64,000 bases of DNA, taken from positions 2,170,001-2,234,000 of the forward strand of contig NZ_CP100756.1 of the NCBI RefSeq assembly GCF_024266705.1. The letters run 5' to 3'. The translations under genes and the position numbers were made by a program. The notes below the pieces were generated by a model, which saw only the letters and a program-made list of their open reading frames with translations, was not told the origin of the DNA and ran no database searches. Positions 27,502 to 36,321 of the stretch are shown piece after piece. Each line of letters begins with the position of its first letter. The stretch's first letter is position 1. This DNA is from Natrinema gelatinilyticum. Its GTDB lineage: Archaea; Halobacteriota; Halobacteria; Halobacteriales; Natrialbaceae.

Positions 27502-27508
27502 ACCACGG

Positions 27509-28909
27509 CTAGTTTCGGCTGCGACCGGGACTCGAGCCGTCCGTCCGATCACGCTCAAGGATGACGCCGCCCGATCCGACGGCGACGTCGATGGGTGTGG
27601 TCGCCAGTCCTTCGTCGACGTCGACGCTCGAGCGCGCGAGCGCGAGTCCGAGCAACGACTGTTCCGTCGGGGCCTCGAGTTCGTGCCAGTGGACGCTCTC
27701 GTCGCGTTCGTATATCCGACCACCGTTCGCGACGGCGACCGTGTTCGTTCTGGTCGACCGGATCGATTGGAGGGCCCCCTCGCCGACCGCAAGCGGCGTC
27801 CAGTTCTCGCAGCGGGGGTCGTAGCGGTACGCGATTCCGTCAGCGCCGGCGATGAACACCGATCGGTCGCCGGCCCAGACGTCCTGGAAGTTGACCTGCG
27901 CGTTCCTGACGCCGATCCGTTTCCACTCCTTCGATGGGTCGGTGTCTGTGGGTTCCGTATCCGCCGGTTCGCCGTTTCTGGGGTCGCGATCCGCCGATCC
28001 GCCCTCGGGAGGGTCGGGGGGTCGGGGCTCGAAGTACGCCCCGCCACTCGTATCGACGGCGTAGAACCCGTCCGGACCGGCCGTCAGGCCAGCGATCGTC
28101 GAGCCGCCACCGGGTTCGACCACCGCTCCCCAGGTTGGGCAGCCATCGTCGACGATACAGTCGAGGACCTCGCCGGAGCCGTTCGCGATGCGGACGCGTT
28201 CCTCGCCGGTTCGACCGGTGACAGCGATCGCTTCCCAGGTGCTCGTCTTTTCCATCGGCGCGGAGTGATCGCTGAGATGACCGTCGGCGACGTCGTACAA
28301 GCCGAGTGCGCCGCTGTCACCGGCGAACCAGATACGACATCCGTCGTCGGTTGCGGCGATGGATCGAAGGGTGTTCTCCGCGACGCCCGGCCCCCGCTCG
28401 AGGAGGACGCGCCAACCGTCGCCTCCCCGATGGAGCAAGAGCCCGCCTTCGCCGCAGGCGTAGGGACCGTCCTGTCCGTGGACGACGCCGTGGATGGTCC
28501 GCGACGTCGGCGAGTCGGCCGGCTCCCAGGCACCGGCCTCGCCGCTGCCCTTGCCCGCGGTCTCCCCACCGGCCAGCAAGTCGGCGTTGGGATTGCCGCC
28601 GTCAGATCGCGTTTCACCCGTTCTGCTCGGGCCGACATCCTTCCGTCTCGTCCCGGCATCTTCGAGAGTCTCGGCTCTGGTGGTGTCGTCTCCATCGGGT
28701 TCGTCCTCGTCGTTCATATCGAGTTCGTCCTTGTCGTCCCCTTCCGATCCGTCTCCCTCCTCTGCAGCTTCCGTATCATCGTCCGGCGCGTCCGGCCGGT
28801 CGTCGTCTTCCGCGTCTCGTTCGTCACCGTCCGGACCCGCTCGGATCGGCGCGACGCGTCGGAGCCAGCCGACGGCGTTACGAAGCGATTCGTCGATGCG
28901 GTCGATCAT
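27509..28909 (-). CDS. Ycf48/BNR-like beta-propeller protein, cytoplasmic form
   Basis: A 466-residue protein without signal peptide. Residues 1-130 include a long acidic low-complexity linker. From about 140 a repeated pattern of short blades appears, such as GPYACGEGGLLLHRGGDGWR, IWFAGDSGALGLYDVADG and FYAVDTSGGAYFEP, typical of BNR/Ycf48-type propellers. It is a paralogue of the Tat lipoprotein at 40085-41059: both share GDSGALGLYDV, an AP(M/L)EKT segment and terminal VGSGGVILERD/VGESGTVLERR blades. The ATG overlaps the stop of the GDH-like gene (ATGA), so the two are translationally coupled. Function is unknown; Ycf48 relatives assist assembly of redox complexes. Confidence 0.72.
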   Translation of the reverse strand: MIDRIDESLRNAVGWLRRVAPIRAGPDGDERDAEDDDRPDAPDDDTEAAEEGDGSEGDDKDELDMNDEDEPDGDDTTRAETLEDAGTRRKDVGPSRTGETRSDGGNPNADLLAGGETAGKGSGEAGAWEPADSPTSRTIHGVVHGQDGPYACGEGGLLLHRGGDGWRVLLERGPGVAENTLRSIAATDDGCRIWFAGDSGALGLYDVADGHLSDHSAPMEKTSTWEAIAVTGRTGEERVRIANGSGEVLDCIVDDGCPTWGAVVEPGGGSTIAGLTAGPDGFYAVDTSGGAYFEPRPPDPPEGGSADRDPRNGEPADTEPTDTDPSKEWKRIGVRNAQVNFQDVWAGDRSVFIAGADGIAYRYDPRCENWTPLAVGEGALQSIRSTRTNTVAVANGGRIYERDESVHWHELEAPTEQSLLGLALARSSVDVDEGLATTPIDVAVGSGGVILERDRTDGSSPGRSRN

Positions 28910-30189
28910 CGCACCACCTCGTGCGCCGCTGCGACACGCGAGAGCCCGACGCTGTAGGCCGCTTCACGCCAACTCAACGAACAGCTCTCGCGGCGGTCGC
29001 GAACGTCCTCGACCGCGTCGGTGAGCGCGTAACCGAACTCGTTGGTCACGCGCGCGTCGCTCATCCGGTCGCGCCCGACGCTCCCGATCCACTCGAGATG
29101 GGCCGCGATCGGCCGGCCGGTCGTCGCTAGCACGTCGGGAACGACCGTGACGTCCCGGTCCTCGAGAACGCTTTGACCGCCAGGTGTCATGCTCCCGGTG
29201 GCACCTTCGACGACGATTTCGGCCCGCATCGCGTCGGCGTTCTCGGCGGTCACCGCAGTCACCGGATCCGCGAGAACTAACACGTCGACGTCTCGTTCGA
29301 GGACGTTCTGCGTTCCGGTCGTCGTCCCGTCGTCGTACGACGAGAGCGCGCCCGGCCGCTCGAGGTAGCTGGGGACCAGGTCCGTGTCGAGGCCGTTCTC
29401 GCTCTCGGGCGCGGTGAGGCCCGCCTCGTCGCTGCACATCGCGATCACGGTGCCGCCCCAGAACTCGAGCAGCCGAGCGGCCGTCGCACCGATGTGTCCC
29501 GTGCCGTAGACGGCGACCGTCGCGTCGGACAGCGGCCGGTCGTGATCCGTCTCGAGGATGTCTTGCGTGACGTGGGCGACGCTGTAACCGGCGGCTCGGG
29601 TGATTTCCCGGTGGCCGCCGAGCGCGGGCGGTTTCCCCGCCACGGCCGCATTCTGGGGGCCGTCGACGCGATTCGAGACGGCGTCGGCGACTCGAGCCAT
29701 CGTGCGTTCGTCGGTTCCGACGTCCGGGACGAGGACGTCCCCGTCGGCGCCGAGGCCGGTGATTCGAGCAGCGTAGGACCGGGTGAGGCTGACCCGTTCG
29801 CTTCGCGAGAGCGTTGACGGATCGACGGCGATTCCGCCCGCTGCACCACCGAACGGGACGTCGGCAATCGCAGCGCTGATGGTCGTCGCGGCCGCGAGTC
29901 CGGCACAGTCGTTGCCGGTCAACGCGGGGTCGTATCGGTGTGGCCCCATGTAGGGGCCGCGAACACCGTCGTGGCGGACGCGGTACCCTTCGCAGACGCC
30001 GTGGGAACCGTCATCGCGTTCGAACAGTACCGTAATTCGCTGGCGGTGCGTTGGGTATAGGAGCCGCTGTTCGATATCGTCGGGAACCCCGAGACGTCGC
30101 GCGGCGGCCGTCGCGTACGTCCACGGGGCGTCGAGGTCCGGATCTATTCGACTGGATTCGTCGGTCGTCGAGTCGTTGAATGGAGTCAT
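28906..30189 (-). CDS. Glutamate dehydrogenase homologue lacking the active-site lysines
   Basis: A 427-residue member of the Glu/Leu/Phe/Val dehydrogenase family. The N-domain block GYRVRHDGVRGPYMGPHRYD has Met81 where active enzymes have the substrate lysine of GPYKGG. SAAIADVPFGGAAGGI has Ser105 and Ala117 where the family has WK and the catalytic lysine of GG(A/G)KGG. The catalytic Asp is kept in PDVGT (Asp156). The Rossmann fold VAVYGTGHIGATAARLLE is intact. Ordinary glutamate deamination is therefore unlikely. Its stop overlaps the start of the propeller gene, pointing to a shared complex or regulatory role; that is inference. Confidence 0.85.
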   Translation of the reverse strand: MTPFNDSTTDESSRIDPDLDAPWTYATAAARRLGVPDDIEQRLLYPTHRQRITVLFERDDGSHGVCEGYRVRHDGVRGPYMGPHRYDPALTGNDCAGLAAATTISAAIADVPFGGAAGGIAVDPSTLSRSERVSLTRSYAARITGLGADGDVLVPDVGTDERTMARVADAVSNRVDGPQNAAVAGKPPALGGHREITRAAGYSVAHVTQDILETDHDRPLSDATVAVYGTGHIGATAARLLEFWGGTVIAMCSDEAGLTAPESENGLDTDLVPSYLERPGALSSYDDGTTTGTQNVLERDVDVLVLADPVTAVTAENADAMRAEIVVEGATGSMTPGGQSVLEDRDVTVVPDVLATTGRPIAAHLEWIGSVGRDRMSDARVTNEFGYALTDAVEDVRDRRESCSLSWREAAYSVGLSRVAAAHEVVR

Positions 30190-30330
30190 GCTTGTGGATA
30201 CGTGGTCGTCAGTTCGGTCGTCGGACTGTTCGTCTGGGTCGGTCGGCTCGGTCGAGACAGCCGGGGCGAAACTGCCACGACCCGTTGCGGTCCGCGGTCG
30301 CTCCCAAACGCGACCGGGGACGATTCGCGC

Positions 30331-30744
30331 CTACGGAGGCTCACAAAAGAGACAGCGCCGCTCCCATTCGTAGTGTTCCTCGAGACGTCTGTTCGCGTGC
30401 GCACTCGGTCGGTATGCGTTGGTCCGGCCGTCGAGGGGGTGCTTCTCGACGTATCCTTCGTCGACGAGTTCGCCCAGGTTCTGGTAGAGTCGCCCCTGGT
30501 TGATCTCCTCGTCGTAGTAGCGATCGAGTTTGTCTTTGATAACGAGGCCGTGTGGGTTGCGGTCCGCGAGCATTCGGATGACGAATAGTTGGTCGCGCTT
30601 GAAACCGGTCAGATTCGTCAGCGGACGAGGGTCCGAGATATCGTTCGGTTTCGATTTGTCACTGTCGTCAGCGCCCAGTATTTCACCGTCGTCGGTGGCC
30701 GGTTCGTCACCACAGTCGGAATTCGTGGGGATGTGATTTGACAT
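30331..30744 (-). CDS. PadR family transcriptional regulator
   Basis: A 137-residue protein with an acidic N-terminal tail of about 45 residues. A PadR-type winged helix follows: FKRDQLFVIRMLADRNPHGL, IKDKLDRYY, then INQGRLYQNLGELVDEGYVE with the recognition helix, and the wing segment GRTNAYRPS. The C-terminal region has a CLFC motif that could bind metal. It lies upstream of the GDH-like/propeller pair with the same orientation and a gap of about 140 bp, so it is a candidate regulator of that operon. Confidence 0.82.
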   Translation of the reverse strand: MSNHIPTNSDCGDEPATDDGEILGADDSDKSKPNDISDPRPLTNLTGFKRDQLFVIRMLADRNPHGLVIKDKLDRYYDEEINQGRLYQNLGELVDEGYVEKHPLDGRTNAYRPSAHANRRLEEHYEWERRCLFCEPP

Positions 30745-30775
30745 CGGGTCGTCATCGGCGGCGGGGCCGCCGAAA

Positions 30776-30820
30776 CTACGCGCGGGGATCGAACCCGCGA
30801 CCGGCCGGATCCGGGCGTAG
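30776..30820 (-). other. tRNA-like T-arm hairpin with short closing stem
   Basis: On the reverse strand, CGCGGGTTCGATCCCCGCG (30799-30781) reproduces a tRNA T-stem and T-loop. It is followed by GCGTAG, which pairs with CTACGC upstream (30820-30815). The D and anticodon arms are absent, so this is not a functional tRNA. It could be a tRNA fragment left by integration, or a chance hairpin ending transcription of the leftward small membrane-protein gene. Confidence 0.35.
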
Positions 30821-30829
30821 CGAGCGGCG

Positions 30830-31156
30830 TCAGGGGCCGTATTCCTTCCGATGTTCGCGGTAGAGGACAGCGATGAACGCCCCCAGCGGCAGCAACCCGA
30901 CGATTACGAGCAACAGTCCGGCATTGATCGTGTTGGGTAGTTGTAATCCCGCAATGAAGTACGAGAGGATGGCAATCGCAGCCGTGATCAACAGCGAGAT
31001 GCACGACGCGACGAGGCCGAAACTCAGCTTCCGATACTGCCACTGGAGGTTATCCGATTGCCGTAGCTGTTTGATCAGGACGACGGTCGACGGGATCGTT
31101 ATCGCGATCAATTGGGTGAGCATCAGTGCGACGTCAGTACTTGTCGTAGTCGACAT
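30830..31156 (-). CDS. Small three-helix membrane protein
   Basis: A 108-residue protein with hydrophobic segments at about 8-26 (VALMLTQLIAITIPSTVVLI), 46-68 (FGLVASCISLLITAAIAILS) and 75-98 (INAGLLLVIVGLLPLGAFIA), and a charged C-terminus EHRKEYGP. No family is recognised. It stands between the PadR gene and the oxidase gene in the same direction but with gaps on both sides. Codon use and composition look native. Confidence 0.6.
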   Translation of the reverse strand: MSTTTSTDVALMLTQLIAITIPSTVVLIKQLRQSDNLQWQYRKLSFGLVASCISLLITAAIAILSYFIAGLQLPNTINAGLLLVIVGLLPLGAFIAVLYREHRKEYGP

Positions 31157-31337
31157 GGTGGGAATCTGGAGTGTTACGAAGGTGGTCGGACTGCATGGAA
31201 CTGCGATGGTCGAGTGTCGATTCGAACTGCCAATCGGTTCCTAGACGACCGGACGCGCGGCTCCCTGATGACTGGAGATGCCAGTCCCGGGAGACCGATC
31301 ACCCGGCGGATTTCGGTTCGCCGGCCACGCGGGCGGC

Positions 31338-31366
31338 GAGCCCGGCTGGGACTACGAGCCGGGCTC
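31338..31366 (-). terminator. Hairpin directly after the oxidase gene
   Basis: GAGCCCGGCT (31338-31347) pairs perfectly with AGCCGGGCTC (31357-31366) across a 9-base loop. The stem begins at the last base of the oxidase stop codon. This is the position of a 3'-end hairpin, although archaeal termination depends more on U-tracts and none is obvious here. Confidence 0.45.
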
Positions 31367-32907
31367 TACCGCCATTCACGTGTGTGCGACGGACCGTTCT
31401 CGAGGTCCCAGGGATCTGCGGGGACGGGATCGTCGAGCCAGAGCGAGCGGCCGAGGTTTGCGAGAAAGACCAGCTGGCCGGCCACGATGACGTACGCACC
31501 GACGGTTGCGAGCTGATGGAGCGGCGCGTACGCCGCCGGGTAGGTCGCGACGCGGCGCGGGAGGACGGCGAGTCCGACGATCAGCAGCGCGCCGAAGGTC
31601 ACCGCGACGCCGACGATGGTCAGCCACCCGTGCAGACGGGCGAGCCCAGGCTCGAGTCGGCGGCCGGTGAGCAAGGGGAACCAGTAGTAGGCACCCGCGA
31701 CGAGGGCGAGTCCGACGAATCCGGCGAGCAGCAGGTGGAAGTGAGCGACGACGTAGTAGGTTCCGGTGTAGCGGGCGTTGATCGGGACGACGGCGAGGAA
31801 GACGCCGGTAACGCCACCGACGACGAAGAAGCCGACGGCAGCGACGGCGGCGACCATCGGTGCGGTATACCGGATCGTGCCACCCCACATCGTCAGGAGC
31901 CAGGTACAGAGCTTGGCCGAACTCGGGATCGCGACCGCCAGCGTAGTGAACATGAAGACCGTTCGAACGGCCGGACTCACGCCGGTCACGAACATGTGGT
32001 GAGCCCAGACGGTAAAGGAGACGACGCCGATCGCGAGCGTCGAATAGACCGACGATCGACGGCCGAATAGCCGCTGCCCCGCAAAACGCGGGACGACGTG
32101 GCTGACGATTCCCATCGGCGGCAGGACCAGGATGTACACCAGCGGGTGGGCGAAGAACCAGAACAGGTGCTGCCAGATCAGCGGTCCGCCGCCGACGACG
32201 ACGAACGCGGTTCCGAGCGATCTATCGACGACCAACAGCGAGACCGTACCGGCCAGGGCCGGAAATGCGACGACCGACATCACACCGGCCGTCAGCACCG
32301 TCCACGTGAACGTGTCCACGTCGAGCCATCGAATCCGACGTCGCCGAAGGATCGTGACGACGAAATTCCCGGCCGTGGACGCCGTCCCCACGGCCACGAG
32401 GACGAGTCCGACGAGAACGGCGTCCACGGCCGGATTCGGAGACAGAACGCTCAGCGGCGGATACAGCGTCCAGCCGCTCGCGACGGGCTCGAGTCCGGCC
32501 AGCCCGAGAATGCCGCCGATCGTGCCCGCTCGAATCGACAGCGCCGCCGGTACCTGGAGCCAGAACGCCCAGACGCCGAGGTGCGGAAACGCCGTCCCCT
32601 CGGCGTCGATCAGCGGGGGGACGGCGGCGTACGCGAACCCCCAGATCGCCGGCAGGACGAACAGGAACAGCATCGTTAGTCCGTGGGTCGTGAAGAAGGC
32701 GTTGTAGGTCTCCGCCGACCAGCGGTTCAGCGCCGGCGTGAGGAGCGCCGTTCGGAGTGACAGCGCGTCCAGACCGCCCCACAGCCCCATCACCAGCGCG
32801 AAGCCGAGGTGCCAGCGAGCGAGCCGTCGATGATCGACGCGCGAGAGGCCAGCGAGCGCGTTCCGACCCCCCTCGAGTGCGCGTCCCGGCGTCGATGACC
32901 GCGTCAT
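31366..32907 (-). CDS. Haem-copper oxidase subunit I, orphan
   Basis: A 513-residue protein with about 12-13 transmembrane helices. All six metal-binding histidines of haem-copper oxidases are in place: His75 (TTHG), His254 with the cross-link tyrosine Tyr258 (AHPLVY), His303/His304 (WAHHMF), and His389/His391 (VAHFH). A lysine like that of the K-channel is at 332 (IPSSAK). The family-A glutamate of GHPEVY is replaced by leucine and the usual Asn/Asp of the D-channel are not evident. No subunit II or III gene is nearby. ATG at 32907 overlaps the stop of the upstream transporter (ATGA). Oxygen reduction is likely but unproven. Confidence 0.88.
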   Translation of the reverse strand: MTRSSTPGRALEGGRNALAGLSRVDHRRLARWHLGFALVMGLWGGLDALSLRTALLTPALNRWSAETYNAFFTTHGLTMLFLFVLPAIWGFAYAAVPPLIDAEGTAFPHLGVWAFWLQVPAALSIRAGTIGGILGLAGLEPVASGWTLYPPLSVLSPNPAVDAVLVGLVLVAVGTASTAGNFVVTILRRRRIRWLDVDTFTWTVLTAGVMSVVAFPALAGTVSLLVVDRSLGTAFVVVGGGPLIWQHLFWFFAHPLVYILVLPPMGIVSHVVPRFAGQRLFGRRSSVYSTLAIGVVSFTVWAHHMFVTGVSPAVRTVFMFTTLAVAIPSSAKLCTWLLTMWGGTIRYTAPMVAAVAAVGFFVVGGVTGVFLAVVPINARYTGTYYVVAHFHLLLAGFVGLALVAGAYYWFPLLTGRRLEPGLARLHGWLTIVGVAVTFGALLIVGLAVLPRRVATYPAAYAPLHQLATVGAYVIVAGQLVFLANLGRSLWLDDPVPADPWDLENGPSHTREWR

Positions 32908-34340
32908 CGGTGCCGTCCGAACGCGAACGCCCGTCCCAGTTCGCGCACGCCGAGCAGCCCGACCGTCGTCGCGCCGGTGAACGCGACCAGCGGATCGATC
33001 GCGTACAGGATCCCGCCGATCAGCGGCGCGGGAACGATGGCGATCCGGACGGCGATTCGAATTTCCCGGGGGAGCCGCGGCCCGGGGACCGGACTCGCCT
33101 GCGTGTCGGATCCGATCGTCGGGCGGAGCGGATCGATCGCGGTTCGACAACCGAGCAGACCGAACAGAGAGGCGACGACGCCGGCCCTGGCCGGTGCGGC
33201 GACGAGCGCCATCGGGAGCAACGAGAGCACCGCCAGTCCGACCGCCAGGAGCGCTCGGCGATCCAATCGGGAGCGGAGGGCGGGGGCCGCCATCGATCCG
33301 AGTATCGCGCCGCCGGCCTCCGTGAGGACGAACAGGCCGAAGATGGCCACCGGTGCGAGCGAGACGCCGCCGACCGAGAGCCCGATCGACCGATACTCGA
33401 CGGTCAGGAGAATCAGATAGGGCACGACCCCCGCGACCGCCACTCTGACGAGCGCGTCGCCGATGATGGCAAAGCGCCGACGATCCGGCACCCTCGAGAC
33501 CGCGGTCCTGAAGTCCGAGAGCTCGAAATCACCGTCGGGTTCCGCGGCGGTCGGTCCGTCGTCTTCCCGTCGACCGCTCTCCGATCGCTCACCGTTCTCT
33601 CGCCGGTCACGTTGGGGGTCATCACCGAACGTCGGCGACCGATCGCGGCCGATCCCGACCGCGACCGCACCGACGAGGGCGAAGGCAGCGCCGGTGGTCG
33701 CGACCAGTGCGAATCCGGCACCGACGGCGTCGGCGCTCGCGACCGCGGCCGTCGAGAAGACCGCTGCGGCGGCCACACCGAACGCGCCGACGACGGTGCG
33801 GGTCGGACCGTCAGCGGTGACCGCTCGTCGGACAGTTCGGGACCCCTCGTCGGCGGTCTCGTCTCCCATCGCGGCCGACGCGCTCGAGGGTTGCGCTGGC
33901 GTGCGCGTATCGATCGGCCACAGACCTCGTGCGGGGCCGGCGATATGCCAGGCCTGGAGGAGGACGATTCCCGTCGCGAGCCACCCGATGGCCGACAGCG
34001 GGGTCCCCAGCAGGGTATCGAGCGTGGGCGATCCCGCCCAGGCGAACAGGCCGATCGCGGCGAGCGCCGTCGACAGTACGGCGGTCGCCGTCGTCTCGAG
34101 ATTAGTCGCCGATCCGTGGTCGGTCACGCCCGTCGATCGTTCGGACGCGGCGACGGCGACGCCGAAGCCGAGCGTCGCCAGCGATCCGACGACGATCGGC
34201 CCGTACCCGAGCGCGGACAGAAACTCGGGAAGGTACCGCTCTGCCAGGCGAATCAGGCCGTGGCTCGCCACGAGGGCGACGAGGTACACGAGCCGGACTG
34301 GATCGTTCCGTTCGGTGCTATCGGTCGGTGAGTGTGTCAT
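32904..34340 (-). CDS. MFS-like membrane transporter
   Basis: A 478-residue multi-helix protein starting at MTHSPTDSTERND (ATG 34340). It is Ala/Gly-rich with about ten hydrophobic segments, and its general layout of two helical halves joined by a charged loop (residues about 255-300, rich in Asp/Arg) suggests the major facilitator superfamily. No substrate motif is evident and the usual MFS A-motif is weak. It is translationally coupled to the oxidase gene. With the Cu/Zn-type permease upstream, a role in metal or haem supply to the oxidase is an attractive but untested inference. Confidence 0.6.
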   Translation of the reverse strand: MTHSPTDSTERNDPVRLVYLVALVASHGLIRLAERYLPEFLSALGYGPIVVGSLATLGFGVAVAASERSTGVTDHGSATNLETTATAVLSTALAAIGLFAWAGSPTLDTLLGTPLSAIGWLATGIVLLQAWHIAGPARGLWPIDTRTPAQPSSASAAMGDETADEGSRTVRRAVTADGPTRTVVGAFGVAAAAVFSTAAVASADAVGAGFALVATTGAAFALVGAVAVGIGRDRSPTFGDDPQRDRRENGERSESGRREDDGPTAAEPDGDFELSDFRTAVSRVPDRRRFAIIGDALVRVAVAGVVPYLILLTVEYRSIGLSVGGVSLAPVAIFGLFVLTEAGGAILGSMAAPALRSRLDRRALLAVGLAVLSLLPMALVAAPARAGVVASLFGLLGCRTAIDPLRPTIGSDTQASPVPGPRLPREIRIAVRIAIVPAPLIGGILYAIDPLVAFTGATTVGLLGVRELGRAFAFGRHR

Positions 34341-34492
34341 GGATACTGGGACGGGGGAATCGATCGGTTGGGTGGACGGTGAACTCGAGCGGTTCGGCGG
34401 ATGTGGGTATCTCGGCAGAGCGGCGGCTGTCTGGCTCGAGCGACCGGGTGGGATCTGCGCTCGGGTCGCCGGCTTCGGGTCGGTCGGCGCGC

Positions 34493-35995
34493 TCACTCGA
34501 GCCCGCGATCCTCGAGCGCGTAGGCGATTCGCTCTATGAGCGAGTGGGCGTGGTAGATGACGCCGGCGACGTGGGGTGCGAGCCGGTTTCCGATGCGGAC
34601 GCGCTGTTCCGGCTCGAGGGCCACGTAGACCTGGATAACGAGGATCGGGGCGGCGACGACGTTGAGGAGAGCCGTGTAGGCTCCGGAAACCGAGCCGCCA
34701 CCCGTGGTGTGGGCCGGAACGAGACCGATACCGCCGAAGAGCAGTTCCACGGCGAGGCCAGCCACGACGGCCGCGAGGAAGAACGCGACGAAGATCGCGG
34801 CGGCCATGCGAGTGCCGTAGTAGCGGCGATAGGTCCGGACCAGTGGCAGGATCAGCAGGTCAGCGAAGATAAACGCGAGGACGCCGCCGAAGGAGACGCC
34901 GTTCTGCCAGAGGACGACCGCGAACGGGACGTTCCCGACCGAACAGAGGAAGGTCAACACTCCGACGACGGCGCCGATGACGACGTTCGAGACGGTCCGG
35001 GTCAGACTCCCGTCGACACCGATGCCGAAGAGGGCCGTCCACCACGCAGTGGGGACGAGCGCGGCCAGCAGTCCGGCGATGAGGAAGCCGAGGGCGATAT
35101 CTCGCCACAGCATGTCCCACTCGCGGATCGCGTTGGCGGTCGCCGACCGCCACCGATCACCCGACAGGAGTTCCGGGCCGGCGGTGACCGCCTCTCGGTC
35201 GTCGGGATCGTACGCACCACGACAGCCACCACAGCAGAAGTACCGACGCTCTCCGTCGAACATCCCCGAAACCGTCTCGTCGTCGACCGGATCGGCGGCC
35301 ATCCCACAGGTCGCACACTCGGTCTCCTCGAGCGCCTTCGCGTGTTCCCGCGCGCGTTCGACCCACGGTCGGGGAACGAACCGACGAAAGACGACCGCGA
35401 TCACGGCGACGGCGACGAGTCCGCCGACGATTTCGGCGGCGGCGAACTGCCAGCCGAGCAGGACCGTAACGACGAGGGCGAGCTCGAGGACGAGATCCGT
35501 ACTCGCGAACTGGAACGCGCCCAGGCTGGCAGCGGCCGAGGCGCCCTTGGTGAACAGCGTCCGTGTCGCCGCCACCGCCGAGAACGAACAGCTCGATGAC
35601 GAGGCGCCGAAGAGGGTTCCGTAGCCAATCTCCCGCCAGCCGTCGTCGCCTATGTAGTCACTGAGCCGGTCCTCGGAGACGAACTCCTGGATGGCCCCGG
35701 TTATCGTAAAGCCGAGGACGAGCGCCCACCAGGTGTCCCAGGCCATCCGAAACGCGATGATCGCACCGGAGAGGATTCCCAGCAGAAGCGCACCGAGCAT
35801 GCCGACGAGCCGGGCCGCGAACCCGAACCCGCCGCCGTTAGGGGCGATCCCCGAGTCGGTCGGCTGAACGCTCGAGAGTCGTGTCGGAAGGAGAGGGCCG
35901 TGATCGATCGTCTGCTGGAGCAGGGTGGAAAGCGGTCCACCCGCTGCCAGCACGGGGTCTGATACGTCGGTGATGAGGTGTATCGCTGAGAGCAT
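34493..35995 (-). CDS. Permease with central cysteine motif, SO_0444/ArsP-like Cu/Zn efflux type
   Basis: A 500-residue polytopic protein (start taken at MLSAIHLITD, ATG 35995; an in-frame ATG at 36043 is possible). Two DUF318-like halves each contain a Gly/Ser-rich permease motif: GASSSSCSFSAVAATRTLF and FLCSVGNVPFAVVLWQNGVS. Between them lies a YHS/TRASH-type metal motif, CATCGMAADPVDD, followed by FCCGGC. This arrangement matches the SO_0444 family of Cu/Zn exporters. The next genes in the same direction are the MFS-like transporter and the oxidase, a context that points to copper handling. Confidence 0.8.
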   Translation of the reverse strand: MLSAIHLITDVSDPVLAAGGPLSTLLQQTIDHGPLLPTRLSSVQPTDSGIAPNGGGFGFAARLVGMLGALLLGILSGAIIAFRMAWDTWWALVLGFTITGAIQEFVSEDRLSDYIGDDGWREIGYGTLFGASSSSCSFSAVAATRTLFTKGASAAASLGAFQFASTDLVLELALVVTVLLGWQFAAAEIVGGLVAVAVIAVVFRRFVPRPWVERAREHAKALEETECATCGMAADPVDDETVSGMFDGERRYFCCGGCRGAYDPDDREAVTAGPELLSGDRWRSATANAIREWDMLWRDIALGFLIAGLLAALVPTAWWTALFGIGVDGSLTRTVSNVVIGAVVGVLTFLCSVGNVPFAVVLWQNGVSFGGVLAFIFADLLILPLVRTYRRYYGTRMAAAIFVAFFLAAVVAGLAVELLFGGIGLVPAHTTGGGSVSGAYTALLNVVAAPILVIQVYVALEPEQRVRIGNRLAPHVAGVIYHAHSLIERIAYALEDRGLE

Positions 35996-36321
35996 AGCGT
36001 GATCGAAGTGATCGTCGACGTCGTCTTCGGACCCGCGTCGCACGTCACGCGTTCGCCAGACCCGCGTTGAACGTCACAAGTAGGGTGTTGGATGGAGTTG
36101 TAGCTGTGCTGTTGGGCCAGGAGGTCATCCGCGCCAGGTGCGCGTCGTCCGGGCCTACCAACACTAATAACCAATAGATTGCGCCCTATAAAATTGGACG
36201 AAACCTAGAGGATCCGTACCGAAACGGGGGCGGTCCGATCGATACGAAGTTTCGACTGATCGTCTCGGACGCGCAGCCGCTGGGAGCGGACGAATGTTCG
36301 TGACGAGCTCGCTATGGGCTC

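Noticed and set aside
30776..30820. Functional tRNA gene
   Set aside because: Only the T-arm and part of an acceptor-like stem are present, so it was kept only as a tRNA-like hairpin.
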